From Anaerocolumna jejuensis DSM 15929 (GTDB taxonomy: Bacteria; Bacillota; Clostridia; Lachnospirales; Lachnospiraceae), in NCBI RefSeq assembly GCF_900142215.1, contig NZ_FRAC01000010.1, positions 186,001 through 250,000 of the forward strand: a DNA stretch of 64,000 bases. Reading direction: 5' to 3'. Below the pieces are notes generated by a model. It saw nothing but the letters and a program-made list of their open reading frames with translations. It was not told where the DNA came from and did no database searches. The first letter of the stretch is position 1. The number at the start of each line of letters is the position of its first letter. Shown in pieces: positions 43,464 through 52,492 of this stretch. The position numbers were made by a program, and so were the translations under genes.

Positions 43464-44519
43464 TCAGATATGGCAGCTTACGCCTGCTCCGGTTTCCTCG
43501 GATTCAAATACCTTCTCTATGACCTTCATGACTCTCAGTGCCTGCTGAGGTTTTACGATTAATTCTGCTTTTCCTTCCATGACATTGACAATGTTCTTGT
43601 AATAATCGCTCCAGTCCGTCTGCACCTCGGGCAATTCGAGGATATTTGTGGTATATTCCGGCCTTGGTGCCATGGTACGGGTAGGGCCGGCTTCCGTATA
43701 TACGATATCTTCCGACCAGGACATCTGGGAATCGGCCTTCAGCTTAACGATCTTGCCCTTGCAGCTCCAATCCTCGATAACGGCGGTGCCGTCGGTACAG
43801 GATATATGCCAGCGGGGATGATTGATCAGGCAGTTGGTGGACATCTCACATAGTGCGGAGACCTTGTTTTCAAAGCGGAGGAATATCTTGATATTATCAT
43901 CCACCTCGTCGGAATATAGGCTGAAAAGGTGGGCATCAACGGATACCACCGGTGAATCTATAAGGTTTAGAAGCTGGTCCAGTAAATGGACACCCCAGTC
44001 CAATACCATGCCGCCGCCGTTGGTCTTATGCCCGCGCCAGCCATACATTGCCCGCCTGGAGCCCTGGACACGGCTTTCAATGAAATAAGGCCTGCCAAGC
44101 TCCCCCTGGTCTAAAAGAGTTTTGATTATGACAAAATCCTTATCCCATCTGCGGTTCTGGTGAATTGAGAAGATTTTTCCGCTTTTTTCAGCAGTCTCCA
44201 TGATTTCCTCCAGCTGGGAGACATTCATCGTTACAGGTTTTTCACAGATAACATTTTTTCCGGCTTTTAAAAGAGCGATTGCATAGTCCTTATGAGAATC
44301 ATTGGGAGTTGCAATGGTGACCAGGTCTATTTCCCTGTCCTCAAGAAGCTCTTCCAGACTGCCGTAAACATAAAGTCCATGTGACAGGGCTTTATCCTGT
44401 GCACTTTTTTGAATGTCATAGACGCCTTTTACAGTGATGCCGTCTATATGGGATAGGACATTTTCTGCATGCCAGCTTCCCATACCGCCAAAGCCGATTA
44501 TGGCCATTGTGTATTTCAT
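43464..44519 (-). CDS. Gfo/Idh/MocA-family oxidoreductase
   Basis: A 351-aa NAD(P)-dependent oxidoreductase. The nucleotide motif is GFGGMGSWHAENV, EKP is in NVICEKPVTMNVSQ, and GGGMVLDWGVHLLDQLL holds the catalytic-site Asp and His. It is the first gene of the three-gene minus-strand unit and is divergent from two AraC regulators. AAGGAAGG precedes the start. It is clearly paralogous to, but not a recent copy of, the protein at 41581. Confidence 0.9.
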   Translation of the reverse strand: MKYTMAIIGFGGMGSWHAENVLSHIDGITVKGVYDIQKSAQDKALSHGLYVYGSLEELLEDREIDLVTIATPNDSHKDYAIALLKAGKNVICEKPVTMNVSQLEEIMETAEKSGKIFSIHQNRRWDKDFVIIKTLLDQGELGRPYFIESRVQGSRRAMYGWRGHKTNGGGMVLDWGVHLLDQLLNLIDSPVVSVDAHLFSLYSDEVDDNIKIFLRFENKVSALCEMSTNCLINHPRWHISCTDGTAVIEDWSCKGKIVKLKADSQMSWSEDIVYTEAGPTRTMAPRPEYTTNILELPEVQTDWSDYYKNIVNVMEGKAELIVKPQQALRVMKVIEKVFESEETGAGVSCHI

Positions 44520-44889
44520 AAATAACCTTCCTTTCAGAAATAAATAATAAATTCTCTGCTTGAAACTAATAGTATTATAGCATCCGATATGATATAATAC
44601 TTGCCAACGGAGGGATAATATAAGACAATTATTGCGGGTCCTCCTGTAAGGTATCAGAAGAGAATGATATGGGATAAAAGATGTCTCAAATTTATTTCCG
44701 GTGGGTTGCCAGCAGGGGGGGAATTAATTGAAAAATGCAAAGTATTTTTCAAATTTCTCTTTAAGAAGTATCGCAAGGAATTTTGCGGTGTGTAGGGAAG
44801 GCATGGCGGTTAGTTTGAAAATATGTTGGATATTAAACTCACTATTTGGGCAATGTAGCAAGTAGTCTGGCGGAAACTATGGGGGTAAG
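44520..44889. promoter_or_regulatory. Divergent control region with a perfect inverted repeat
   Basis: A 370-bp gap. AGTATTATA (44571-44579) and TATAATACT (44593-44601) form a perfect 9-bp inverted repeat with a 13-nt spacer. Each arm also contains a -10-like hexamer. It may be an operator shared by the oxidoreductase unit and the AraC gene. Confidence 0.5.
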
Positions 44890-45717
44890 ATGAAGATTAT
44901 ATATGAAAACAATTCGGAAAGGTTTCTGTTCAATGTGATGGATGATTTTTCTTTTCCGGCCCATCTGCATACGGGACTGGAATTATTTCTAGTGCAGAAG
45001 GGAGCAATACGGGTGACCGTAGGAAATGACAGCAGGGTCCTGACAGCAGGAGACATCAGCATTGCCTTTCCAAACAGAATCCACAGCTACGATACGGGGA
45101 AGGAAACAGGGAGCAGCAGGGGAATCCTCATACTTTGCCCTGCAAGGATGGGAGGAGACTTTCTGCCTGCCATTATGGCCAATCATCCAGCGGTGCCATT
45201 TCTGACAGGAGACAGGGTGCATCCGGATGTCAGCTATGCAGTCAATTCTCTGCTCATGACCAGGCCGGACCAGCAGGAGGATATACCGGTGGTCAGTGCC
45301 TTTATTCAGCTTATCCTTTCCAGGACCCTTCCGGAAATGGAGCTGGTAAAGAACAGGGACAGCAGTTCTCCGGGGCTTACCGCCCAGCTTGTTACCTACC
45401 TGTCCGAAAATTACACGGAACAGGTAAGCCTTGATACCCTGTCAAGGCAGCTGGGAGTGAGCCGGTACAGCATATCACGGGTATTCAGCGAAAAGCTCCA
45501 TACAAGCTTCAGTGATTATATCAATACTCTCAGAATAGATAACGCTAAGCTGCTGCTTCAGGGAAGCGACCACGATATCCTGACGATCGGCCTTATGTGC
45601 GGATATGACAATCCACGGACCTTTAACCGGGAATTTAAGGCACTGTGCGGCTGCCAGCCCAGGGAATACAGAAAAAAACGGACCCAGAAGGAAGCTGCTG
45701 CTGACGGCAGGATGTAG
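44890..45717 (+). CDS. AraC-family transcriptional regulator
   Basis: A 275-aa regulator. The cupin-like N-terminal domain (FPAHLHTGLELFLVQKGAIRV, GDISIAFPNRIHSYD) and the C-terminal double HTH (LDTLSRQLGVSRYSISRVFSEKLHT, ILTIGLMCGYDNPRTFNREFKALCG) are clear. The ribosome site is weak (GGGGTAAG directly upstream). It lies 14 bp before a second AraC gene, so both are probably cotranscribed and act on the divergent oxidoreductase unit. Confidence 0.9.
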   Translation: MKIIYENNSERFLFNVMDDFSFPAHLHTGLELFLVQKGAIRVTVGNDSRVLTAGDISIAFPNRIHSYDTGKETGSSRGILILCPARMGGDFLPAIMANHPAVPFLTGDRVHPDVSYAVNSLLMTRPDQQEDIPVVSAFIQLILSRTLPEMELVKNRDSSSPGLTAQLVTYLSENYTEQVSLDTLSRQLGVSRYSISRVFSEKLHTSFSDYINTLRIDNAKLLLQGSDHDILTIGLMCGYDNPRTFNREFKALCGCQPREYRKKRTQKEAAADGRM

Positions 45718-45731
45718 AAAGGGAGGGGATT

Positions 45732-46772
45732 ATGCTATTAAAGGAATATTGTATCGATATAACCAGAAAAGCAGGAGAGTACCCTGGCCTTGATATGAAT
45801 ATGGGCCGCCGTGTCATGTGCCCGGAATATTCCATCAATCAGATTGATGTGAAGAGCTTTCCGGAGGAGGAAAGGGGAAAAGCCTTTGTCCTGCTATGGC
45901 ATATAGAAAAGGGAGGGCATTTGTCTGCGACCATGAAGCCTTACAGGCAGGAGTTTGTCTATCAGTGTGATTTCACTCCCCAGGTCAGGACCCAGCTGCA
46001 CACTCATGATTACATTGAATTAGCCTATATCGTAGAGGGTAGATTCCACCAGCGGATTATGGGAAAGGATATTTGCTTTAAGAAGGGGGAGCTCTGCCTG
46101 ATTGATAAGAACTGCCCCCACCAGGATTTTCTGGAGGAGGATGAGAGCATTATCCTGTTCATCGGGCTGGCAAATGAGATATTTGACGAGGTCATGGTGC
46201 GAAACATCGGCGAAGAGAGAATCCTTAACTTTCTTCAGACCTCTCTGATGAAACAGAAGGATATTCAGCAGTACCTCCACTTTAAGCCCAAGAGCCAGGA
46301 GGATGAAGCGCTGGAGCCCCATCTCCTTCAGCTGGTGACGGAATTAAGTACGAACGATGTGGCAGCCGCCTATATCTGCAAGGGGGTCATTATGCGTATC
46401 ATGCATCACATCAGCAGCAAATATGAATTTAATCTTTCTAATGATGAGCGGAAAAAAATGAAATGGCTGATTTTCGAGGAGGTCACCGACTATATCAGTG
46501 TAAATTACCGGCAGATTACCGTAAAGGATCTGGCGGACAGGTTTCATTTTAATGAGGATTATTTCAACCGGCTGTTTAAGGAAAAAACCGGCGGGACATA
46601 CCTGGAATACCTTCAGGAGGTCAGGCTGAAACAGGCATACCGGCTCTTAAGGTCGACCGACATCAGTGTGGAAGAGGTAGCGGAACAGGTAGGGTACCAA
46701 AATAAAGGATATTTCTATAAGATTTTTGTAGAGAAGTACAAAATGACTCCGGCAAAGACAAGAAAATTATGA
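45732..46772 (+). CDS. AraC-family transcriptional regulator (cupin + HTH)
   Basis: A 346-aa regulator with an extended N-terminus, then a cupin (LHTHDYIELAYIVEGRFHQ, CLIDKNCPHQDF) and C-terminal HTH pair (VKDLADRFHFNEDYFNRLFKEKTGG, VEEVAEQVGYQNKGYFYKIFVEKYKMTP). GGGAGGGG gives a strong start. Its stop codon directly abuts MITE copy B, so the element now forms its 3' untranslated region. Confidence 0.92.
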   Translation: MLLKEYCIDITRKAGEYPGLDMNMGRRVMCPEYSINQIDVKSFPEEERGKAFVLLWHIEKGGHLSATMKPYRQEFVYQCDFTPQVRTQLHTHDYIELAYIVEGRFHQRIMGKDICFKKGELCLIDKNCPHQDFLEEDESIILFIGLANEIFDEVMVRNIGEERILNFLQTSLMKQKDIQQYLHFKPKSQEDEALEPHLLQLVTELSTNDVAAAYICKGVIMRIMHHISSKYEFNLSNDERKKMKWLIFEEVTDYISVNYRQITVKDLADRFHFNEDYFNRLFKEKTGGTYLEYLQEVRLKQAYRLLRSTDISVEEVAEQVGYQNKGYFYKIFVEKYKMTPAKTRKL

Positions 46773-46915
46773 CTCGGGTGTCCTAAGTCAAGGTTATATT
46801 TAAGGAATTATATTTGGGGTATAAAAATACGCTCAGCTCCGTGAAAGTCGCTTCGCTGCATTTTTATACCCCCAATATACATAATGAAAGCTGAGTTTGA
46901 CTTATGACACCCGAA
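46773..46915. mobile_element. MITE-like palindromic element, copy B
   Basis: About 143 bp. Terminal inverted repeats are CTCGGGTGTCCTAAGTCAA on the left and TTGACTTATGACACCCGAA on the right. Inside is the long inverted repeat ATTTGGGGTATAAAAAT / ATTTTTATACCCCCAAT. It is the reverse-complement relative of copy A at 39223-39359. It begins at the base after the AraC stop. No coding capacity. Confidence 0.82.
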
Positions 46916-47229
46916 TCAATTATAAAATCATAAAAAAAACAGCATACTAAAGTTATCAAAGGATGCAGGAGCAGCAGTCTGACTCTGCACGGTAAATGCA
47001 TGAAGGAAGTTTATGGAAGCAGACGATGACCAAGGAGGTTGTCTGTGCATATCAATTAGTTGGTCTCATGCGTTTGCCGTGTCTGCCTCCGGCAGCAGGA
47101 ATGCCGGTCGGAATAGGTAACTTTTAAATGGAAACGGTAGGATTGCGCAATTGTTTGAAGCCTGCTGTTTTTTTATAATAGGAATATATAAAAACAGAGC
47201 AAGACAGCTGATTAAAGGAGGTTTACTAT
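46916..47229. other. araA upstream region
   Basis: A 314-bp gap after the MITE. A good sigma-A promoter lies at 47151-47179. A small hairpin CTGCC-TCC-GGCAG is near 47086. I see no classical AraR operator palindrome. Confidence 0.5.
47151..47179 (+). promoter_or_regulatory. Sigma-A promoter of the arabinose operon
   Basis: TTGTTT (47151-47156), 17-nt spacer and perfect TATAAT (47174-47179). The predicted start is near 47186, about 44 nt ahead of araA. Confidence 0.7.
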
Positions 47230-48726
47230 ATGTTGGAGAAAAAGAAATATCAATTCTGGTTTGCAACGGGTTCACAGGCACTGTACGGTGACGAATGCCT
47301 GGCAGTAGTAGCGGAACATACCCAAATTATCGTAGAAGGACTGAACAAGTCCGGGAATCTGCCCTTTGAGGTGGTTCTAAAGCCTACTTTAATTGACAAT
47401 GCATCCATAAGAAAATTATTCAATGATGCCAATGCGGATGAGAACTGTGCCGGTGTTATTACCTGGATGCATACCTTTTCACCGGCAAAGTCATGGATAT
47501 TGGGGCTGCAGGAGTACAGAAAGCCGCTGCTCCATCTCCATACCCAGTTTAACCGTGACATACCCTATAATACCATTGACATGGATTTTATGAATACCAA
47601 CCAGTCGGCTCATGGTGACAGGGAATTCGGTCATATCGTAAGCCGTATGGGAATCGAACGCAAGGTAATTGTTGGCTTCTGGGAGGATAAGGCAGTCCAG
47701 GAACGTATTGCAGGGTGGATGCTTACGGCAATCGGTGTTATTGAAAGCAGTCATCTGAGGGTACTGCGCGTGGGCGACAATATGAGAAATGTGGCAGTTA
47801 CCGAGGGTGACAAGGTAGAAGCCCACATTAAATTCGGATGGGAAATTGACTCCTATAATATTACGGACATTGCGGAATATGTCCAGCAGGTTTCAGCCGG
47901 TGATATCAACGCCCTGGTAGAGGAATATTATGCTGCCTATGACATTATTACGGATGGCAGGGATGAAAAGGAATTCAGGGAACATGTGGCTGTTCAGGCA
48001 GGAATCGAGATTGGCTTTGAAAGATTTCTGGAAGAAAAAAATTATCAGGCAATCGTAACAAACTTTGAAATGCTGTCAGGCTTAAAGCAATTGCCGGGAC
48101 TGGCTATTCAGAGGCTGATGGCAAAGGGCTATGGTTTTGGCGGAGAAGGTGACTGGAAGACTGCTGCCATGGTACGCCTCATGAAGCTGATGACACAGGA
48201 TGTCAAAGGAGCGAAGGGTACTTCCTTTATGGAGGACTATACCTATAATCTGGCACCGGGTAAGGAAGGCATCCTTCAGGCCCATATGCTCGAGGTCTGC
48301 CCCTCCATTGCAAGCGGAAGAATCGGCATCAAGGTGAATCCCCTTTCCATGGGCAACAGGGAGGACCCGGCCCGTCTGGTATTTACCTCGAAACCGGGCA
48401 AGGGAGTTGCTGCTTCCTTAATTGATCTGGGTAACAGATTCCGTCTCATTGTAAATGATGTGGAATGCCTGCCCCAGGATACCCCTATGCCGAAGCTTCC
48501 GGTAGCCTCCGCTTTCTGGAGACCGGAGCCGAGCCTGGCAACCGGTGCAGAAGCCTGGATATTGGCAGGTGGTGCTCATCATACGGCATTTTCCTATGAC
48601 CTGACTTCGGAGCAGCTGGGGGATTGGGCTGCCGCAATGGGAATTGAAACTGTATTTATTGACAGGGATACTACCATCCGGAATTTCAAAAATGAATTAA
48701 AGTGGAATTCTGTGGTATACCGCTAA
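47230..48726 (+). CDS. araA: L-arabinose isomerase
   Basis: Converts L-arabinose to L-ribulose in the cytoplasm. The full 498-aa length matches AraA (about 500). Hallmarks include YQFWFATGSQALYG at the N-terminus, CAGVITWMHTFSPAKSWI, LLHLHTQFNRDIPY and MDFMNTNQSAHGDREFG, the Mn-site region KGYGFGGEGDWKTAAMVR, and LAGGAHHTAFSYDL at the C-terminus. AAAGGAGG supports the start. It is the first gene of the arabinose operon. Confidence 0.97.
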   Translation: MLEKKKYQFWFATGSQALYGDECLAVVAEHTQIIVEGLNKSGNLPFEVVLKPTLIDNASIRKLFNDANADENCAGVITWMHTFSPAKSWILGLQEYRKPLLHLHTQFNRDIPYNTIDMDFMNTNQSAHGDREFGHIVSRMGIERKVIVGFWEDKAVQERIAGWMLTAIGVIESSHLRVLRVGDNMRNVAVTEGDKVEAHIKFGWEIDSYNITDIAEYVQQVSAGDINALVEEYYAAYDIITDGRDEKEFREHVAVQAGIEIGFERFLEEKNYQAIVTNFEMLSGLKQLPGLAIQRLMAKGYGFGGEGDWKTAAMVRLMKLMTQDVKGAKGTSFMEDYTYNLAPGKEGILQAHMLEVCPSIASGRIGIKVNPLSMGNREDPARLVFTSKPGKGVAASLIDLGNRFRLIVNDVECLPQDTPMPKLPVASAFWRPEPSLATGAEAWILAGGAHHTAFSYDLTSEQLGDWAAAMGIETVFIDRDTTIRNFKNELKWNSVVYR

Positions 48727-48755
48727 AAGTGTCAGACATTATACGGAGGAGCCAA

Positions 48756-49463
48756 ATGCTGGAACAATTAAAAGAAATAGTATATCAGGCCAATATGGAG
48801 TTGCCAAAGAGAGGCCTTGTAACCTATACCTGGGGCAATGTAAGTGCCATTGACCGTGCAAGCGGACATATGGTGATCAAGCCCAGCGGCGTGGATTACG
48901 AAACGATGAAAGCGGAAGATATGGTAGTTGTGGATTTGGAAGGAAATCGTGTGGAGGGCAGATACAAGCCCTCTTCCGATACGGCTACCCATATTGAATT
49001 ATACAGGAAGTATCCGGAGCTTGGAGGTATTGTCCATACCCATTCCACCTGGGCGACCTCCTGGGCACAGGCCGGAAGAAGTATCCCCCTTTATGGCACG
49101 ACTCATGCGGATTACTTCTATGGACCTATCCCCTGTGCAAGAAGGCTGACGGAACAGGAAATTAAAGAGGAGTATGAAAGGAATACCGGCCTGGTAATCA
49201 TTGAGACCCTGACGGAGGGAAATATCGGCCCGTTGAGCATGCCGGGAATTCTCTGTACGAATCATGGACCTTTTACCTGGGGCAAGGATGCTTTCGAGGC
49301 AGTTCATAATGCCGTGGTGCTGGAGGAAGTCGCTAAGATGGCTTGCTATACGGAGCTGATTAATGTACAGGTGAAACCGGCGCCCCAGGAAATTGCAGAT
49401 AAGCATTATCTGCGCAAGCATGGTGCCAATGCGTACTATGGTCAAAGCGAAAACGAAAAATAA
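48756..49463 (+). CDS. araD: L-ribulose-5-phosphate 4-epimerase
   Basis: Converts L-ribulose 5-phosphate to D-xylulose 5-phosphate. A class-II-aldolase fold of 235 aa with the substrate motif TWGNVSAIDR, KPSGV, the phosphate-binding SSDTATH and the zinc ligands in IVHTHSTWATSWAQ and HGPFTWG. ATG 48756 follows GGAGGAG; the frame extends back into araA but the ribosome site decides. The gap to araA is 29 bp. Confidence 0.96.
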   Translation: MLEQLKEIVYQANMELPKRGLVTYTWGNVSAIDRASGHMVIKPSGVDYETMKAEDMVVVDLEGNRVEGRYKPSSDTATHIELYRKYPELGGIVHTHSTWATSWAQAGRSIPLYGTTHADYFYGPIPCARRLTEQEIKEEYERNTGLVIIETLTEGNIGPLSMPGILCTNHGPFTWGKDAFEAVHNAVVLEEVAKMACYTELINVQVKPAPQEIADKHYLRKHGANAYYGQSENEK

Positions 49464-49576
49464 TACATGCCATGGGGTTTGGCCTGGGCGTGTCTGAAAT
49501 TCCTTGTACCGTTCTGACCGCCCGGCACAAGCAGTTATCAGGCATACCTTAAGCAAAATGAAAGGGAGGCAGGGAA

Positions 49577-51184
49577 ATGAGTCTCAGCGAGAAGGATATA
49601 AGAGAGGCTGTTGAAAAGGGAAATACAGTCCTAGGTATTGAACTTGGATCTACCAGAATCAAAGCGGTTTTAATCAGTGAGGATCACCTGGCAATTGCTT
49701 CCGGGAGCCATGAATGGGAGAACAGCTATGTGAATCATATCTGGACCTACAGTCTGGAGGAGGTCTGGAAGGGCCTTCAGGACAGCTATCAGAAAATGGC
49801 TCGGGATGTGAAGGAAAAATACGGTGTGGCGTTAAAAAGAGTCGGAGCAATCGGCTTTAGTGCCATGATGCATGGCTATATGGTTTTTGACAGGGATGAA
49901 AAGCTTTTGGTACCCTTCCGTACCTGGCGGAACACTATTACGGAAGAAGCGTCCAGGAAGCTGACAGAGGTCTTCCAGTATCCGGTTCCCCAGAGGTGGA
50001 GCATTGCCCATCTTTATCAGGCAATCTTAAAGGGAGAGGACCATGTGGCAGATATCTCTTACATGACGACCCTGGCAGGTTATATTCATTGGAAGCTGAC
50101 AGGAGAGAAAGTTGTCGGTATCGGGGAAGCCTCCGGTATGTTCCCCATTGATGCCGATATCAAAAATTATAACCAGACCATGGTGGAACAGTTTGACGGC
50201 CTGGTTTCCGAAAAGGAATTTTCCTGGAAGCTGAAGGACATCCTTCCAAGGGTCATGGTAGCCGGTGAAAGGGCCGGGACATTGACAAAGGAAGGGGCAA
50301 GGCTTTTAGACGTAAGCGGAGAGCTTATGGAAGGAATTCCTTTCTGCCCGCCGGAAGGGGACGCAGGCACCGGCATGGCTGCTACGAACAGTGTGGCACA
50401 GCGTACCGGCAATGTGTCCGCAGGAACCTCCGTATTTGCAATGATAGTGCTTGAGAAGAAATTATCCAAGGTCTACCCTGAGCTGGATATTGTTACCACA
50501 CCGACGGGCAGCCTGGTTGCCATGGCACATTCCAATAACTGCACATCGGACCTGAATGCCTGGGTCGGCCTCTTTGATGAATTTGCACGAATCATCGGAG
50601 CCGGGGTGGATACGGATAAGCTTTACGGAACCCTTTACCGGCAGGCACTGAAGGGAGATGCGGATTGCGGCGGACTGCTGGCCTACGGCTGTCTGTCAAG
50701 TGAGCACATTACCCATGTGGAAGAAGGACGGCCCCTTTTTGTTCGTACACCTGAAAGTAGCTTTAATCTTGCCAATTTCATGAGAGTCAATCTCTACACG
50801 GCCCTTGGAGCACTTAAGATTGGCCTGGATATCCTGCTGAAACAGGAAGGTGTCCGGCTGGACAAAATGCTGGGCCACGGAGGTCTCTTTAAGACAAAGG
50901 ATGTGGGCCAGAGCATCATGGCCGCCGCCATCAATGTGCCGGTATCTGTTATGGAAGAAACGGCCGGTGAAGGCGGTGCCTGGGGAATTGCTCTTTTAGC
51001 TTCTTTTATGCTTCGCCGGGGTGCTGGTGAGAGCCTGGAGGAATACCTTTCAGACAGGGTATTTGCGGGAATGAGCGGCACAACGATTGCGCCGGAGGAG
51101 AAGGATGTGGCCGGCTTTGAAGAATTCATGAAGCGCTATGTCAGGGGACTTGCCCTTGAGAGAGCTGCTGCAGATTATTTATAG
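49577..51184 (+). CDS. araB: FGGY-family carbohydrate kinase, probable L-ribulokinase
   Basis: A 535-aa sugar kinase placed between araD and an aldolase, so L-ribulose is the expected substrate. The ATP-binding N-motif is VLGIELGSTRIKAVLI. GFSAMMHGYMVFD, the FGGY core GNVSAGTSVFAMI and the C-terminal GHGGLFKTKDVGQ are visible. By its motifs it looks more like the clostridial kinase branch (AraK in C. acetobutylicum, as I recall) than the E. coli AraB branch. The symbol is therefore given for role, not orthology. GGGAGG supports the start. Confidence 0.85.
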   Translation: MSLSEKDIREAVEKGNTVLGIELGSTRIKAVLISEDHLAIASGSHEWENSYVNHIWTYSLEEVWKGLQDSYQKMARDVKEKYGVALKRVGAIGFSAMMHGYMVFDRDEKLLVPFRTWRNTITEEASRKLTEVFQYPVPQRWSIAHLYQAILKGEDHVADISYMTTLAGYIHWKLTGEKVVGIGEASGMFPIDADIKNYNQTMVEQFDGLVSEKEFSWKLKDILPRVMVAGERAGTLTKEGARLLDVSGELMEGIPFCPPEGDAGTGMAATNSVAQRTGNVSAGTSVFAMIVLEKKLSKVYPELDIVTTPTGSLVAMAHSNNCTSDLNAWVGLFDEFARIIGAGVDTDKLYGTLYRQALKGDADCGGLLAYGCLSSEHITHVEEGRPLFVRTPESSFNLANFMRVNLYTALGALKIGLDILLKQEGVRLDKMLGHGGLFKTKDVGQSIMAAAINVPVSVMEETAGEGGAWGIALLASFMLRRGAGESLEEYLSDRVFAGMSGTTIAPEEKDVAGFEEFMKRYVRGLALERAAADYL

Positions 51185-51193
51185 CAGAGAGGA

Positions 51194-51244
51194 GTAAAAT
51201 CTACATTTTACTTCCCCTGATTTTGCACGCGTGCCAAAGCACGC
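51194..51244 (+). other. Two small hairpins ahead of the aldolase gene
   Basis: GTAAAAT-CTAC-ATTTTAC (51194-51211) and GCGTGC-CAAA-GCACGC (51229-51244), both perfect. They lie between the kinase and the aldolase and may set their relative expression. Confidence 0.45.
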
Positions 51245-51259
51245 AGATAGGAGTCAAAA

Positions 51260-51913
51260 ATGAAATTTTTTATCGATACGGCAAATGTGGATGAGGTCAG
51301 GAAAGCAGAGGAAATGGGAGTTATCTGTGGTGTAACTACAAATCCCTCCCTCATTGCCAAAGAAGGCAGAGACTTTGTGGAAGTAATTAAAGAAATTGCT
51401 TCTATCGTAGACGGACCTATCAGCGGGGAAGTAAAGGCTACTACCGTTGATGCCAAGGGTATGATAGCAGAAGGAAGAGAAATTGCTAAAATCCATCCTA
51501 ACATGATTGTAAAAATTCCTATGACGGTGGAAGGCTTAAAGGCTGTAAAGGTTCTTTCCGCCGAAGGCATTAAGACAAATGTTACGCTTATCTTTTCAGC
51601 AAATCAGGCTTTACTGGCTGCAAGAGCGGGAGCCACCTATGTTTCGCCTTTTCTTGGCAGACTGGATGATATCTCGACCCCAGGTATAGACCTGATTAAA
51701 ACAATAGCGGAGATATTCTGTATTTATGAAATAAAGACAGAAATTATTGCTGCAAGCGTAAGAAATCCCATTCATATTACCGATTGTGCCCTGGCAGGTG
51801 CCGACATTGCTACGGTTCCTTACAGTGTCATCGAAGTCTGCACAAAGCATCCCTTAACAGACCAGGGAATTGAGAAATTCCAGAAGGATTACCGGGCAGT
51901 TTTCGGCGAATAA
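51260..51913 (+). CDS. Transaldolase / fructose-6-phosphate aldolase family protein
   Basis: A small class-I aldolase of 217 aa. MKFFIDTANVDEVRKAEEMGVICGVTTNPSL is the family start (the first 20 residues identify it). The Schiff-base lysine is Lys85 in MIVKIPMT, the same position as in FsaA. Members of this short family act as either transaldolase or F6P aldolase, and sequence alone does not settle it. In this operon a transaldolase role in the pentose phosphate pathway, downstream of AraD, is most likely. TAGGAG precedes the start. Confidence 0.92.
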   Translation: MKFFIDTANVDEVRKAEEMGVICGVTTNPSLIAKEGRDFVEVIKEIASIVDGPISGEVKATTVDAKGMIAEGREIAKIHPNMIVKIPMTVEGLKAVKVLSAEGIKTNVTLIFSANQALLAARAGATYVSPFLGRLDDISTPGIDLIKTIAEIFCIYEIKTEIIAASVRNPIHITDCALAGADIATVPYSVIEVCTKHPLTDQGIEKFQKDYRAVFGE

Positions 51914-51932
51914 AGAAGGCTGGAAAGGATAA

Positions 51933-51999
51933 AAAGGCTCTGATATTACTGCACACTGATAATGAGGTGGTTCGCAGTAATATCGGGGCCTTTCTTTTT
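51933..51999 (+). terminator. Terminator of the arabinose operon
   Basis: 20-nt arms at 51933-51952 and 51974-51993 pair with only minor mismatches (ending GATATTACTGC / GCAGTAATATC), then CTTTTTATT. It also lies at the end of the convergent DUF2127 gene. Confidence 0.85.
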
Positions 52000-52492
52000 A
52001 TTGTGCATTAGAGGCACTATTTATCCTTTTATATTCCAAAAAGGTTAATACGATCATGATAATATCAAAAAGAGTAAGGAATATCAGGAAACCGGAACGG
52101 GTCAGGGTATAACGGTATATCTGGTAAGCAATAAACAGAAGGAGGGAAATAATAGTCAGCGGGTATGCAAATAGTTTTCTGCGCCATAACAGGAAAATCA
52201 GGAAACATTTTATAACCCCATGTGATATCAAGTAAAATACGGCAAAATGCTGAGTGCTGATGGAAAAGCTGCTGCTTAAGGATATCAGATAGGTTGCCAC
52301 AATATCCCTGGGGTCTTCCGACAGCTCATGCTTCGTTAAAAAATGCGTTAACAGATTCAGCCTGTGTGGGTTTAAGAATAGCAGCAGGACTCCGCCAAGG
52401 ATTTCCAGAAACCCATAAATACCCTTTAGAAAAAGCCCAATTTCAAAGCTTACATGGACGATGTCATTTTTAGTGTAAGCAGTATCTTTCAT
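51998..52492 (-). CDS. DUF2127 membrane protein
   Basis: A 164-aa integral membrane protein of unknown function. Four hydrophobic segments are visible (GLFLKGIYGFLEILGGVLLLFL, FAVFYLISHGVIKCFLIFLL, YPLTIISLLLFIAYQIYRY and FLIFLTLFDIIMIVLTFLEY). This layout, with LKG and H-x-x-IK motifs, fits DUF2127. AGGAGG marks the start. It is alone on the minus strand, divergent from the SpoIID-like gene, and has no link to the sugar genes. Confidence 0.85.
   Translation of the reverse strand: MKDTAYTKNDIVHVSFEIGLFLKGIYGFLEILGGVLLLFLNPHRLNLLTHFLTKHELSEDPRDIVATYLISLSSSFSISTQHFAVFYLISHGVIKCFLIFLLWRRKLFAYPLTIISLLLFIAYQIYRYTLTRSGFLIFLTLFDIIMIVLTFLEYKRINSASNAQ

Noticed and set aside
47030..47070. Ribosome-like AAGGAGG at about 47032 upstream of araA
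   Set aside because: No start codon with a sensible open frame follows at a suitable distance; treated as chance purine-rich sequence.
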